From Gammaproteobacteria bacterium (GTDB lineage: Bacteria; Pseudomonadota; Gammaproteobacteria; UBA4575), in assembly GCA_014075255.1 (NCBI GenBank), contig CP046178.1:1440894-1504893 (forward strand): 64,000 nt of DNA, written 5' to 3'. A program made the position numbers and the translations under genes. The notes under the pieces are model-generated. The model saw only the letters and a program-made list of their open reading frames with translations, was not told where the DNA came from and did no database searches. This document shows, one piece after another, positions 1 to 8,547 of this stretch; positions within the stretch are counted from its first letter, which is position 1, and the number at the start of each line of letters is the position of its first letter.

Positions 1-84
1 CTCAAAAGATGGCCCGCCACCTTGCGCCATCGCTATTTGTGTAGTTAAAAAAAGTGCCATTAAGGCTAATAGTATATATTTCAT
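1..84 (-). CDS. Exported protein, N-terminal fragment (runs off window)
   Basis: The minus strand opens an ATG at 84 with a GGAG ribosome binding site seven bases upstream. Twenty-eight codons are visible before the window edge. They form a clean Sec signal peptide: MKYI, a hydrophobic core rich in Leu and Ala, then an AMA-Q cleavage site followed by a Gly-rich mature start. The function cannot be judged because the mature part lies outside the window. Confidence 0.7.
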   Translation of the reverse strand, partial: MKYILLALMALFLTTQIAMAQGGGPSFE

Positions 85-200
85 AATAATCTCCATTTTT
101 AAATAAATATTCACAGGTACAAAAAGAGACCTTTGTGGAAATGAATTGATTACATAAAATATTCTTATTAGTACAATAAACTTGCTTAAATAAAAAAATA

Positions 201-1019
201 TTAATTAAAAATCTGCTCAAAAAACACCTGCATACGGTTCCAAGAGTCTTCATCCGCATCTTGGTTATATCCTAATGCGGGTAGATTAAATTTCTTAGCA
301 AACTCATCTGCCTGTGGATTAGTAAAGCTATGCTTAACATTCGGGTAGGCTATAAATTCATACTTTACACCAGCATTTTGCATTTCTTCTTTAAAAGCAT
401 CTACCTGATCTGCTGGAATAAATGGATCATCTTCCCCATGCAACACTAAAACTCTAGCCTTAACAGAACCTTTCTTAGCGGGAGTCTCAGTACCCAAGCT
501 GCCATGAAAGCTCACCACGCCATCAACATCAGTTCCTATTCTAGCTAAATGCAACACCATACCACCGCCAAAACAGTAGCCTATTGCAGCTGTTTTAGAA
601 GTATCGGTTTTATCTTGCTGGTTAAGCACTTTAAATGCTGCTGCTAAGCGCTTTTCTGCCAGAGGTATATTTCCAGTGACTTGTTTCATGAACTTGCCCG
701 CATCACCAGGATGCTCAGCTAGCTTGCCATCTCCATACATATCTACCGCAAAGGCAACATAACCAAGTTCTGCTAACTTTTCAGCGCGCATGCGTGCATA
801 TTCATTGTGGCCCCACCATTCATGTACCACCAATATACCGGGACGTTTAGTATCGGTAGATGAATCATATGCTAAATAACCATTTAACTTTGTATCACCT
901 ACCTGGTATGCAATTTCTTCCGTATAGATTTTTGAAAGTTGCTCACTATTTATATGCTCATCAGCTTGCACGCACACAGATAACATCAACAGTAAAACAA
1001 TAAAAATATTAAATCTCAT
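201..1019 (-). CDS. Dienelactone hydrolase family protein, exported
   Basis: A 272-aa alpha/beta hydrolase of the dienelactone hydrolase family (PF01738). Residues 1-19 form a signal peptide ending CVQA, so the enzyme is probably periplasmic. The catalytic triad is visible: Cys149 in GYCFGGG, Asp198 in GEDDPF and His230 in VKHSFT. A Cys nucleophile instead of Ser is the family hallmark. The HEWWGHN motif near residue 66 is also typical of this family. Members cleave small ester or lactone substrates. No catechol-cleavage pathway genes are nearby, so the substrate is unknown and a general secreted esterase is more likely than true dienelactone degradation. It ends about 115 bases before the partial exported protein on the same strand. 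Confidence 0.88.
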   Translation of the reverse strand: MRFNIFIVLLLMLSVCVQADEHINSEQLSKIYTEEIAYQVGDTKLNGYLAYDSSTDTKRPGILVVHEWWGHNEYARMRAEKLAELGYVAFAVDMYGDGKLAEHPGDAGKFMKQVTGNIPLAEKRLAAAFKVLNQQDKTDTSKTAAIGYCFGGGMVLHLARIGTDVDGVVSFHGSLGTETPAKKGSVKARVLVLHGEDDPFIPADQVDAFKEEMQNAGVKYEFIAYPNVKHSFTNPQADEFAKKFNLPALGYNQDADEDSWNRMQVFFEQIFN

Positions 1020-1091
1020 TACTCACTCCTGAATTTTCTGACTAGTTCTATTGGCCCATGACCATCGTTATTGTGATTTTAGATTTTACCA

Positions 1092-1448
1092 TTACCTTTT
1101 ACAGGTATACGATTTAACTAATGCTTCTTCAACGATAATCGAAGCAGAATACTTGAGACCTTTATTTTTTGTTTTCACATGGTCCGCCACAGCCTTAAGC
1201 ACTTCATTTTTTGTCATTTCATCTGGTGCGCAGATCGCTAATGACACAGATAAATGATCAAACATTGCCCCCACATAGCCGGCGTATTTAGCTACGAGAA
1301 GTAAGTCCGCATCTTTAGACGAGTCTTGAGATTTTTCCCACTCCAAAGCCGCTTCCGCTAACTTTTCACCATTATAAAAGTGATACGCCACAGCATATGC
1401 GGGAGACACCATAACAACAATAATTAACACTGCTAATATTTTGCTCAT
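1092..1448 (-). CDS. Rap1a/Tai-family small secreted protein
   Basis: A 118-aa protein with a signal peptide (residues 1-19, ending AYA). The mature part matches the Rap1a/Tai pattern: a GYVGAMFD helix, a Cys in the ICAPDE motif, a helix with VADHVK, and a C-terminal helix EEALVKSYTC ending in a second Cys. The two Cys probably form a disulfide. Tai and Rap1a proteins are periplasmic immunity proteins against Tae4 or Ssp peptidoglycan amidases. No tae4-like effector is seen in this window, so this may be an orphan immunity gene or a housekeeping relative. Assignment rests on pattern recognition of this short fold. Confidence 0.6.
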   Translation of the reverse strand: MSKILAVLIIVVMVSPAYAVAYHFYNGEKLAEAALEWEKSQDSSKDADLLLVAKYAGYVGAMFDHLSVSLAICAPDEMTKNEVLKAVADHVKTKNKGLKYSASIIVEEALVKSYTCKR

Positions 1449-1740
1449 TCCACCCTCCAGTTGCTAAAACTTAAATTAATCTTCAATATGAGATCTAATA
1501 AAAAAGCACAAACCCCTAAGCTAAGGATATTTAATTGAGTGCGACTATAGAAGAAAGTTCCAGACATGGCAAAACCTACAAATTAATCATAGCTTTCACC
1601 TGTCCTTGAGTAGAAATTTTATTGAAGAAAGTCAACTATAATCGAGACTATGAAAAAATTAATTTATACTTTATGTATATAATTAATTAAGCATATATAT
1701 TATTAGCGCATAAGCTCTAAATACTTCGCAGCATAAAAGC
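1449..1740. other. AT-rich divergent intergenic region
   Basis: This stretch separates the minus-strand Rap1a-like gene from the plus-strand patatin gene and should hold promoters for both. A TATAAT hexamer occurs near 1637, but no good -35 box lies at proper spacing. I see no RNA gene or convincing ORF. Confidence 0.4.
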
Positions 1741-2925
1741 ATGCATTCACAAACACTCTTACCACTTATACTTCTCTCTCTCGCAGGATGCGCAACTTCA
1801 TTAACACACTCTCCTGTTCCTGAACAACTTGTATCAAAAGCCACTGTCATTGACACTCCCTCGATACGTTTTTGGGGAGACGAAGAATCTGAAAACTTTC
1901 GAAACACACACAACTTAACCGAATGGCTACAAAAACGATCACAATACTGGGGCACGAATAAATCCACACCTATAATTAACTTTCTTGCTTTATCAGGCGG
2001 CGGTGAAGATGGTTCTTTTGCAGCAGGCATTATCACGGGCTGGACGCGTCATGGTGATCGACCAGAATTTGATGTGGTAACGGGAGTTAGTGCTGGCGCC
2101 CTAGCAGCACCGTTTGTATTTTTAGGCTCTGAATATGACGACATGCTTTTTGATGTGTATTCAAATTTAGGGCAAGAAGATATTTATCGTACGCAAATTT
2201 TCAGCGGCCTATTCGGTGGTAGCGCAATCTTAGATACCCGCCCCTTAAAGAACTTAATTAGCCAATACGTAACTGCTGAAATCCTCGATTTAATTTCTAA
2301 GCAGCATTTAAAAGGTCGGCGACTGTGGATAGGCACTACCAATCTCGATGCAGGTAGACCCGTAATTTGGGATATTGGAGAAATTGCACTCAGCGGAAAA
2401 CCAAATTCATTAGATCTGGTTCATAATATTTTATTAGCATCATCGGCTGTACCTGGAATTTTCCCGCCAGTAATTATTAATGTAACTGCAGAAAATCAGC
2501 CTTTTACTGAGCTTCATGTTGATGGAGGTGTAACTCGGCAAGCATTCCTATATCCACCGCAATTAGTTGAATCCGACCTTATTGAAGCAGTAGAAAATAG
2601 AGTTGAGCGTAGACTTTACATCATACGCAATGGGCGGAGTCAGGCTATATATGAACCGGTAAAAACCAGCCTATATTCGATTGCTCTTAAATCACTTAGT
2701 ATGACTATAGAAAATAAAGCGGTGGGTGACTTGTATAGAATTTATGAAATAACCTCACGCGATGGAATAGACTATAACTTAGCTATTATTCCTAAATCTT
2801 TTGATTTAAAACCTAAAGAAGCCTTTGATCCCGAATACACTAAAGCACTATTTAATATTGGTTATGAACTTGCTAAAGACGGCTATCCTTGGGATAAAGC
2901 GCCTCCAGAAAGTGCAAACAAATAA
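1741..2925 (+). CDS. Patatin-like phospholipase lipoprotein
   Basis: A 394-aa protein of the patatin phospholipase family (PF01734). Residues 1-16 form a lipoprotein signal with lipobox LAGC, acylated at Cys17. The hydrolase motifs are complete: oxyanion loop GGGEDG at 86-91, nucleophile elbow GVSAG with Ser117, and the DGG motif with Asp261 of the Ser-Asp dyad. It should be a lipid acyl hydrolase anchored to a membrane facing the periplasm or outside. The next gene starts six bases after its stop, so the two are likely cotranscribed. No strong Shine-Dalgarno precedes the ATG; this start is kept because it gives an intact lipobox. Confidence 0.88.
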   Translation: MHSQTLLPLILLSLAGCATSLTHSPVPEQLVSKATVIDTPSIRFWGDEESENFRNTHNLTEWLQKRSQYWGTNKSTPIINFLALSGGGEDGSFAAGIITGWTRHGDRPEFDVVTGVSAGALAAPFVFLGSEYDDMLFDVYSNLGQEDIYRTQIFSGLFGGSAILDTRPLKNLISQYVTAEILDLISKQHLKGRRLWIGTTNLDAGRPVIWDIGEIALSGKPNSLDLVHNILLASSAVPGIFPPVIINVTAENQPFTELHVDGGVTRQAFLYPPQLVESDLIEAVENRVERRLYIIRNGRSQAIYEPVKTSLYSIALKSLSMTIENKAVGDLYRIYEITSRDGIDYNLAIIPKSFDLKPKEAFDPEYTKALFNIGYELAKDGYPWDKAPPESANK

Positions 2926-2931
2926 ATACTT

Positions 2932-3681
2932 ATGGATGTAACTTTCGAAAATAACCGTGGCGAAATATTAGCAGGCGTAATCGACCAAGTAGAAAATCCG
3001 ATTGCACAAGCTATCTTCTCGCACTGCTTCACTTGCTCCAAAGACCATGCGGCGAGTTATCGCATTTGCAAAGCTCTTGCTGATCAAGGCATTCAGGTAT
3101 TGCGTTTTGACTTCGTTGGTCTTGGTAAAAGTGAAGGCGACTTTTCTACTACTGACTTCTCCAGCAACATCGATGATATTAAAGCTGCAGTAAACTTTTT
3201 AACCAAAAATCACTCAGCGCCACAATTATTGATAGGCCATAGTTTGGGTGGCATTGCTGCAGTAGCGGCGGCATGTGAATTAGATGAAATTCAAGCCGTA
3301 ACGACTATTGCTGCACCTAGCCGTCCTGCACATGTGCTTGATCACTTCGAGCAACATATTCCTAAGATTCTTAAAAATGGTTTTGATGACGTAACAGTCT
3401 TTGATCGTTCATTCAGACTCACCAAAGAATATATTTTGGATCTTAAAGATTATGATGAACGCCATTTCATAAGAAATCTGAATAAACCAATACTGGTTTT
3501 TCATTCACCTTTCGATGACATCGTTTCAATCGATGAAGCTGCAAGAATTTTTATGGAAGCCAAACACCCCAAAAGCTTTATATCGCTAGATCACACAGAT
3601 CATTTAATTTCCAAAAAACGCGATGCTGAGTATATTGCAGAAAATATCGCATGCTGGACTAAGCGCTATATAAACCCGTAG
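2932..3681 (+). CDS. Alpha/beta hydrolase (OsmC-fusion type, hydrolase part only)
   Basis: A 249-aa cytoplasmic alpha/beta hydrolase with no signal peptide. It carries the HCFTCSKD oxyanion region near residue 31, the RFDFVGLGKSEG strand-loop, the nucleophile elbow GHSLGG, an Asp in SPFDDIVS and a late His in DHTDHL. This pattern resembles the N-terminal half of bifunctional alpha/beta hydrolase/OsmC proteins. Here the protein stops where the OsmC domain would begin, and no OsmC gene is nearby. It follows the patatin gene by six bases and precedes a weak hairpin terminator. Substrate unknown. Confidence 0.8.
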   Translation: MDVTFENNRGEILAGVIDQVENPIAQAIFSHCFTCSKDHAASYRICKALADQGIQVLRFDFVGLGKSEGDFSTTDFSSNIDDIKAAVNFLTKNHSAPQLLIGHSLGGIAAVAAACELDEIQAVTTIAAPSRPAHVLDHFEQHIPKILKNGFDDVTVFDRSFRLTKEYILDLKDYDERHFIRNLNKPILVFHSPFDDIVSIDEAARIFMEAKHPKSFISLDHTDHLISKKRDAEYIAENIACWTKRYINP

Positions 3682-3717
3682 CAAACTAATAAGTAATATT
3701 GAACTTTATCTGCTAAT

Positions 3718-3744
3718 TATGGTTTAAAGTTATAACCATATTTT
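3718..3744 (+). terminator. Weak rho-independent terminator
   Basis: A 7-bp stem (TATGGTT paired with AACCATA) around a nine-base loop is followed by TTTT, just after the alpha/beta hydrolase gene. The AT-rich stem makes it weak. Confidence 0.4.
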
Positions 3745-3781
3745 CCAATCACTAGCTTTGTTCATCTTAAGGATCAAAATC

Positions 3782-4462
3782 ATGCATAAACATGTTCTTC
3801 TGAGTTTACTTTTTATAGGCATTTTACTTATCTCCTCTTCTCAAGTAACTGCAAATGAAGCTACCGCTGAAGCATTGGTTGATGCAGCTACTACTTCAGT
3901 AAACACTTTCACGATTGACCCTGACATGAAATGGTTCCGAGACAATATGAGCAATGCCAAAGGCGTCTTAGTCGTGCCTCAACTGGTTAAAGGTGGTTTC
4001 ATATTTGGCGGGTCAGGTGGCAGTGGTGTTCTACTGGTGAAAGGTGGCGGAAATATCTGGAGTGATCCTGCTTTCTACACAATGGGATCTGGAACCGTAG
4101 GTTTTCAAATTGGTGTTGAGGTATCCGAAATTATTTTAATGGTAATGACCGATAGAGGCGTCGACGCACTGCTTACTTCTTCTTTCAAATTAGGCGGCGA
4201 TGTTAGTATTGCCGCAGGCCCCATCGGTGCCGGTGCCAAAGCTCAAACTGCAGATATTTTAGCATTCTCAAGAACCAAAGGAATTTATGGCGGTGTTAAT
4301 ATTGAAGGCGCTGTATTAAAAATACGCAATGACTGGAATCATGATTATTACGGTAGCGAAACGGCACCGCGCAAAATTTTGATCGAGCGTAAAGCCACTA
4401 ACTCACATGCAGATAACTTGCGCAATGCCGTTGCAAATCTTGCAATAAGAAGCGGCGGATAA
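3782..4462 (+). CDS. SYLF (YSC84-related) lipid-binding protein, exported
   Basis: A 226-aa protein starting at the ATG at 3782, chosen over an in-frame ATG at 3758 because AAGGA lies eight bases upstream and the signal peptide then starts directly. Residues 1-25 form a Sec signal ending VTA-NEA. The mature part matches the SYLF/Ysc84 domain: a SNAKGVLVVPQLVKGGFIFG segment, a Gly-rich stretch, GFQIGVEVSEIILMVMT, and an AGPIGAGAKA motif. SYLF domains bind phosphoinositides or other lipids. The bacterial role is unclear, though secreted members may act at the envelope. The neighbours are lipid hydrolases. Confidence 0.88.
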   Translation: MHKHVLLSLLFIGILLISSSQVTANEATAEALVDAATTSVNTFTIDPDMKWFRDNMSNAKGVLVVPQLVKGGFIFGGSGGSGVLLVKGGGNIWSDPAFYTMGSGTVGFQIGVEVSEIILMVMTDRGVDALLTSSFKLGGDVSIAAGPIGAGAKAQTADILAFSRTKGIYGGVNIEGAVLKIRNDWNHDYYGSETAPRKILIERKATNSHADNLRNAVANLAIRSGG

Positions 4463-4608
4463 TGTACACAAGATAATAATTCAGGTTTAAATTCAATACG
4501 TTAATCAGAAATCTAATAAAATCACCATAGTTTTTATAAGGAATATCATAATAGTATTAATGCAATAATAAGCTTATTTATAATTATAGAAGTTGATTAA
4601 ACAACACC

Positions 4609-6957
4609 ATGGCAATCAACCCTCCTCCACTCGACAAAGAAGTCTCGCGTATTGCTGCGCTGATGCGCTACCGTGACATCGATTATTCTGATGAAACGGA
4701 ATTTAATACCATCACCGAATTAGCGGCAGATATTTGCAAGGTATCGATCGCTTTAGTGAGTTTTGTGGATACCAATGATGTAAAACTTCGATTTAAGTGC
4801 GGCTTAGACGGAGTATCCAGCGTACCTAGAGATATTTCATTTTGCCACCACACAATAATGGGGACAGATCCGCTAATAGTAGAAGATGCAAGACTAGATC
4901 CACGCTTCAAAAATAGCCCCGTGGTCACGAATGATCCAAACTTTTTCTTTTATGCAGGCTTTCCTATTATCACAGTTGATGGCCACGCAATTGGGGCGCT
5001 TTGTGTGCTAGACGATAAACCCAATCATCTAAATTCATTTCAAATTAAATCATTACAAAAGCTCAGTAAAATTGTTGGGAAATCTCTTGAATCTAAGCGC
5101 TTAGAAGTAGAGAAACAGCAACAAGAATCTCGTAGTCGTTTATTTTTCAAACATGCCCCTATATGTATTCATGGAATTGATCTAGATGGCTGCTTTACCA
5201 GCATGAATCCAATTGGATTAAAAATGCTAGACCTAAAACTGGAAAGCCAAGTGCGAGGAACCCCCTACCTTTCTAATGTAGCAGAAAAAGATTACGACCG
5301 AATTAAATGCCTTCTTGATAGCGCTTTACAAGGCCAAACATCTACTTTTGAATTTGCAGGCACTAATGGAGACATTTACTCATCATGCTTTGTTCCAATT
5401 AAAAATTTACAAGGCAATGTAACCAAGCTTATGGGCATTTCTGAGAATATTTCTATTCGCAAAAATGCTGAAGAAAAATTGGCAAAAGAAATGGAACGCT
5501 TAGAGCTTGTTATGTGTGCTACTAATGACAGTGTTTGGGATATGGATAAAATCACAAATAAAGTCTGGTGGAATAAAACCTATACCGACAATTTTGGTCG
5601 ACCACCAGAAGAAAATACCTGGGATTGGTGGCTAGAGAGAATCCACCCTAATGACCGAGAACGCGTACAAAGTTCTCTTGCGAATATTACGGAATCAACT
5701 TCAGAACGCTGGGATGAAAAATATCAATTTAAAAAACCAGATGGTAGTTATTGCTATGTAGATGATCATGCATACATCGCACGAGACAAAAAAGGCAAGG
5801 CTACAAGAGTTTTGGGGGCTATGCGAGACATCACCAAGTCAAAAAATGCTGAACAAGAGCTACGTGAAATAAATATTGCGCTCAGCCACTCTTTGCCAGG
5901 AATTTCACGTTTAGACAACAATGGATTGTACACTTATGTCAACAATACTTACGCAGAGCTACTAGGATACTCGCGACAAGAGCTTATCGGTCAATCCTGG
6001 AAAGTGACTGTAGATCCCAGTGAACTAGTTATTGGTGAACGCGGTTATCGACAAATGCTCGAAAAGGAGAATGTAGAATTCGATATTAAAGGCGTTAAAA
6101 AAGATGGATCGACTATCTTCAAACATATTTTGATTTCAAAACGCATGGATAACAATGGATGTTTCATAGGACATCAGTGCTTTATGAAAGACATCACAGA
6201 TCGTGTAGAAAGCGAAAAGAAACATAAGCAACTGCAACATGAATTGGCGCATGTTTCACGACTAAGCAATATGAATGAAATGGCTACCGGTTTAGCGCAC
6301 GAACTTAATCAACCTTTAAGTGCTATTTCGCTTTATTGTGATGCTGCACAAACACTAGTGGCTGCTGAACCTAATATTAACCATAAACTATTAGAGATCA
6401 TTCAAAATGCATCCGAACAAGTCCACCGTGCCGGGGAAATCGTACGACATTGTAGACAATTCGCCAGTAAACAACCTATGGAAAAATGCGCGATAAACTT
6501 AAATGATCTCACCCAAGAAACTGTGCGTTTCTTAAATTCAGATGCCCTAGACCATGATATTTCAATAAACGTCACATTAGATAAAGAATTGCCCTCTATT
6601 GAGGTAGATAAAGTTCAAATTCAACAAGTATTGGTGAACATAATACGCAATGGCTTAGAAGCCATGCAAAACAATAATGGAAAAGCTCGCACCCTTACCA
6701 TCTACACACACCTCAATGGAAAAAATAAAAATAAGCCTGAAGCCCAAGTGTCGATTAAAGACACCGGCCCGGGTCTTGAAATTTCACAAATCAATAATTT
6801 ATTTCAACCGTTCTATACCACCAAATCAACCGGGATGGGAATGGGTTTATCCATTAGCCGTTCAATAATCGATGCCCATGGCGGCAAGCTTTGGCTTGAC
6901 CCCATTCATAAAAAAGAAACGCAGTTTCACTTCACATTACCTATTGATACAAGATAA
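4609..6957 (+). CDS. GAF-PAS-PAS-PAS sensor histidine kinase
   Basis: A 782-aa soluble sensor kinase with no membrane segments. The order is a GAF domain (about residues 15-160, with FCHHTI and GALCVLDD motifs), three PAS domains (about 170-285, 290-415 and 420-535, the second PAS_3-like with DWWLERIHPND), a dimerisation/phosphoacceptor domain with His564 in AHELNQPLS, and an ATPase domain (N-box NIIRNGLEAM, then DTGPGL and GMGLSISRS). The HELNQPL H-box and the neighbouring FixJ-type regulator place it in the FixL/TodS/StyS group. The signal is unknown; no haem-binding residues can be confirmed by eye. The regulator gene starts four bases downstream, so the two form an operon. Confidence 0.9.
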   Translation: MAINPPPLDKEVSRIAALMRYRDIDYSDETEFNTITELAADICKVSIALVSFVDTNDVKLRFKCGLDGVSSVPRDISFCHHTIMGTDPLIVEDARLDPRFKNSPVVTNDPNFFFYAGFPIITVDGHAIGALCVLDDKPNHLNSFQIKSLQKLSKIVGKSLESKRLEVEKQQQESRSRLFFKHAPICIHGIDLDGCFTSMNPIGLKMLDLKLESQVRGTPYLSNVAEKDYDRIKCLLDSALQGQTSTFEFAGTNGDIYSSCFVPIKNLQGNVTKLMGISENISIRKNAEEKLAKEMERLELVMCATNDSVWDMDKITNKVWWNKTYTDNFGRPPEENTWDWWLERIHPNDRERVQSSLANITESTSERWDEKYQFKKPDGSYCYVDDHAYIARDKKGKATRVLGAMRDITKSKNAEQELREINIALSHSLPGISRLDNNGLYTYVNNTYAELLGYSRQELIGQSWKVTVDPSELVIGERGYRQMLEKENVEFDIKGVKKDGSTIFKHILISKRMDNNGCFIGHQCFMKDITDRVESEKKHKQLQHELAHVSRLSNMNEMATGLAHELNQPLSAISLYCDAAQTLVAAEPNINHKLLEIIQNASEQVHRAGEIVRHCRQFASKQPMEKCAINLNDLTQETVRFLNSDALDHDISINVTLDKELPSIEVDKVQIQQVLVNIIRNGLEAMQNNNGKARTLTIYTHLNGKNKNKPEAQVSIKDTGPGLEISQINNLFQPFYTTKSTGMGMGLSISRSIIDAHGGKLWLDPIHKKETQFHFTLPIDTR

Positions 6958-6961
6958 TTAG

Positions 6962-7603
6962 ATGTCAACACAAGGTACAGTTCATGTTGTAGATGATGAC
7001 CCCGCAATTCGTAATGCACTTACTGCATCACTAGAACTACGCGGCCTAGTAGTTGAGAACTATGAATCAGCAGAGGATTTTCTACGCTCTTACCAAGACA
7101 ATAAAATTGGCTGCTTGGTATTAGACATCAGTATGTCAGGAATAAATGGACTAGAGTTACAGGAAATTCTTGCTGAAAAAAATCACAACATACCCATAAT
7201 ATTCGTATCAGGTCATGGCGATGTTCCCATGTCAGTTCAAGCGCTTAAAAATGGCGCGATAGATTTCCTTGAAAAACCATATCGGCAAGAAATATTACAC
7301 GATCGAATCGAACAAGCGTTGGACCAATCCAAAATACTTAGACAAAAATCAGCAGAATTAGCGAGTTATAATGAACGCATTAACCGCCTATCGCCCAGAG
7401 AAAAACAAGTATTGGCTATGTTAGCTACTGACAACGCCAACACCTCTAATAAGAAAATAGCCGAAGCATTAGATATTAGTCATCGTACCGTTGAAGACCA
7501 TCGCGCAAAAATTATGTTGAAAATGCAAGCTAACTCACTGTATGAACTAATAACTATGGTAAAAAGTGCAAGCTCTGTACAGCTTAAACCTCAAAATACC
7601 TAA
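6962..7603 (+). CDS. FixJ/NarL-type response regulator
   Basis: A 213-aa two-domain response regulator. The receiver domain (about 5-120) has the acidic pocket DDD at 11-13, phosphoacceptor Asp55 in VLDISMSG, a Ser in FVSGHGD and Lys105 in EKPYRQE. The LuxR-type HTH (about 145-205) has LSPREKQVLAML and the recognition region KKIAEALDISHRTVEDHRAKI. This is the FixJ/StyR/TodT subgroup, which activates transcription when phosphorylated by its partner. It is cotranscribed with the upstream kinase, and its target genes cannot be inferred. It ends facing a minus-strand hypothetical gene, with two inverted repeats between. Confidence 0.92.
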   Translation: MSTQGTVHVVDDDPAIRNALTASLELRGLVVENYESAEDFLRSYQDNKIGCLVLDISMSGINGLELQEILAEKNHNIPIIFVSGHGDVPMSVQALKNGAIDFLEKPYRQEILHDRIEQALDQSKILRQKSAELASYNERINRLSPREKQVLAMLATDNANTSNKKIAEALDISHRTVEDHRAKIMLKMQANSLYELITMVKSASSVQLKPQNT

Positions 7604-7640
7604 ACAGCCGCCAATACATCTATCTAAATCTTAAAGAAAT

Positions 7641-7662
7641 ACATCCGTGTTCATACGGATGT
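7641..7662. repeat. Perfect 8-bp inverted repeat
   Basis: ACATCCGT and ACGGATGT flank a six-base loop 37 bases after the response regulator stop. No T-tract follows, so it is not a classical intrinsic terminator. It may be an RNA 3'-end hairpin or a binding site. Confidence 0.45.
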
Positions 7663-7764
7663 AGAGATACGGATTTACACATTTCCTCTCAAACCACATA
7701 CTTTCTCTATTGAAAGTAATGCTTCGTGATACTACTGAGAATTTTACTTGGGTTTGGGGATACT

Positions 7765-7799
7765 TTGACGAGGTTTAACACTCGCTTAAGCCTCGTCAA
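7765..7799. repeat. 14-bp stem-loop between convergent genes
   Basis: TTGACGAGGTTTAA pairs with TTAAGCCTCGTCAA around a seven-base loop, with a single G-U wobble. It lies midway between the convergent response regulator and the gene at 7833-8252. It is well placed to be a shared 3'-end hairpin, but neither side has a T-tract. Confidence 0.5.
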
Positions 7800-7832
7800 T
7801 TCAATACCTGTTAATAACTAATGCGTAAATTT

Positions 7833-8252
7833 TTATCTTGTTGTCTTTAACAGACGCGCAAGTGCTTTTGGTGCGTCAGAATTTTTATCTTTATACCAAT
7901 ACATTGAAGAGTTATAGCCGGTTTCTATACCCCATTGCATGGCTGGGTCTTTAGCTTGCTCAACAATTATTCTTGCTTCCATAACTGATTGTTTATCGGA
8001 CAGACCTTGGCGTTGTAGATAAGAATCTAACACTAAAATTAATTCTTGCTCTGGTACTTCATGCACCTCCGCAAAATATGCCAACGCACCATAGGTGTAC
8101 ATCGTCATAACAGCCTGTTGAGGTGGAGTGACATCACGTATTGACGCTTGTGATTTACTCTCGATCATAAACTTCTGCAACAAGTCTAATATCAAGTTAT
8201 AAGAATCAAAATTTGGCTTTCTTTTACCAATAATCGTCTCAAGTACAGACAC
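7833..8252 (-). CDS. Hypothetical protein
   Basis: A 139-aa soluble protein of mostly helical, charged sequence with no signal peptide, membrane segment or recognised motif. It starts MSVLETIIGKRKPNF; a GGAAG sits about ten bases upstream of the ATG. Composition and codon use look like real coding sequence. The stretch ALAYFAEVHEVPEQELILVLDS resembles a short helical bundle. I do not recognise the family. Confidence 0.7.
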   Translation of the reverse strand: MSVLETIIGKRKPNFDSYNLILDLLQKFMIESKSQASIRDVTPPQQAVMTMYTYGALAYFAEVHEVPEQELILVLDSYLQRQGLSDKQSVMEARIIVEQAKDPAMQWGIETGYNSSMYWYKDKNSDAPKALARLLKTTR

Positions 8253-8430
8253 AGTTACTTCCCTAAATACTATTATAGAATTAATTGAATATTGATTATT
8301 CTTTTGTAATTCAATTGTTTATGCAAGGTAAATTGTGGTCAAGCTATGCATAACAGCATGTAGCAAAAAGCCGATAGACACCTCTATAGGCCACTAATTA
8401 GTTACATTCTAAAATCAGTTTAATACTTTG

Positions 8431-8547
8431 CTAAAAGGCTTTTTGATCACTCACCGTAAAGGCCCAATCAGTTTCTAGTTGTGGACCATTAAGGTATTGA
8501 TGGACTGGTGCACCAAACTCATAGGCAACCCGATGACCAACTAAATC
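8431..8547 (-). pseudogene. Orphan coding tail, 38 residues without a start
   Basis: A minus-strand frame opens after a TAA (8548-8550) and runs 38 codons to a TAG with no ATG or other plausible start. It reads DLVGHRVAYEFG at its beginning and ends DWAFTVSDQKAF. Residue composition looks like genuine protein: balanced and rich in aromatic residues and Gly. It overlaps the last nine codons of the endonuclease-family pseudogene in another frame. I read it as the surviving 3' end of a gene whose upstream part was lost. I do not recognise the family. Confidence 0.35.

Noticed and set aside
1683..2036. 117-aa minus-strand frame over the patatin 5' end
   Set aside because: It conflicts with the lipobox and oxyanion region of a clear plus-strand gene and shows no recognisable features.
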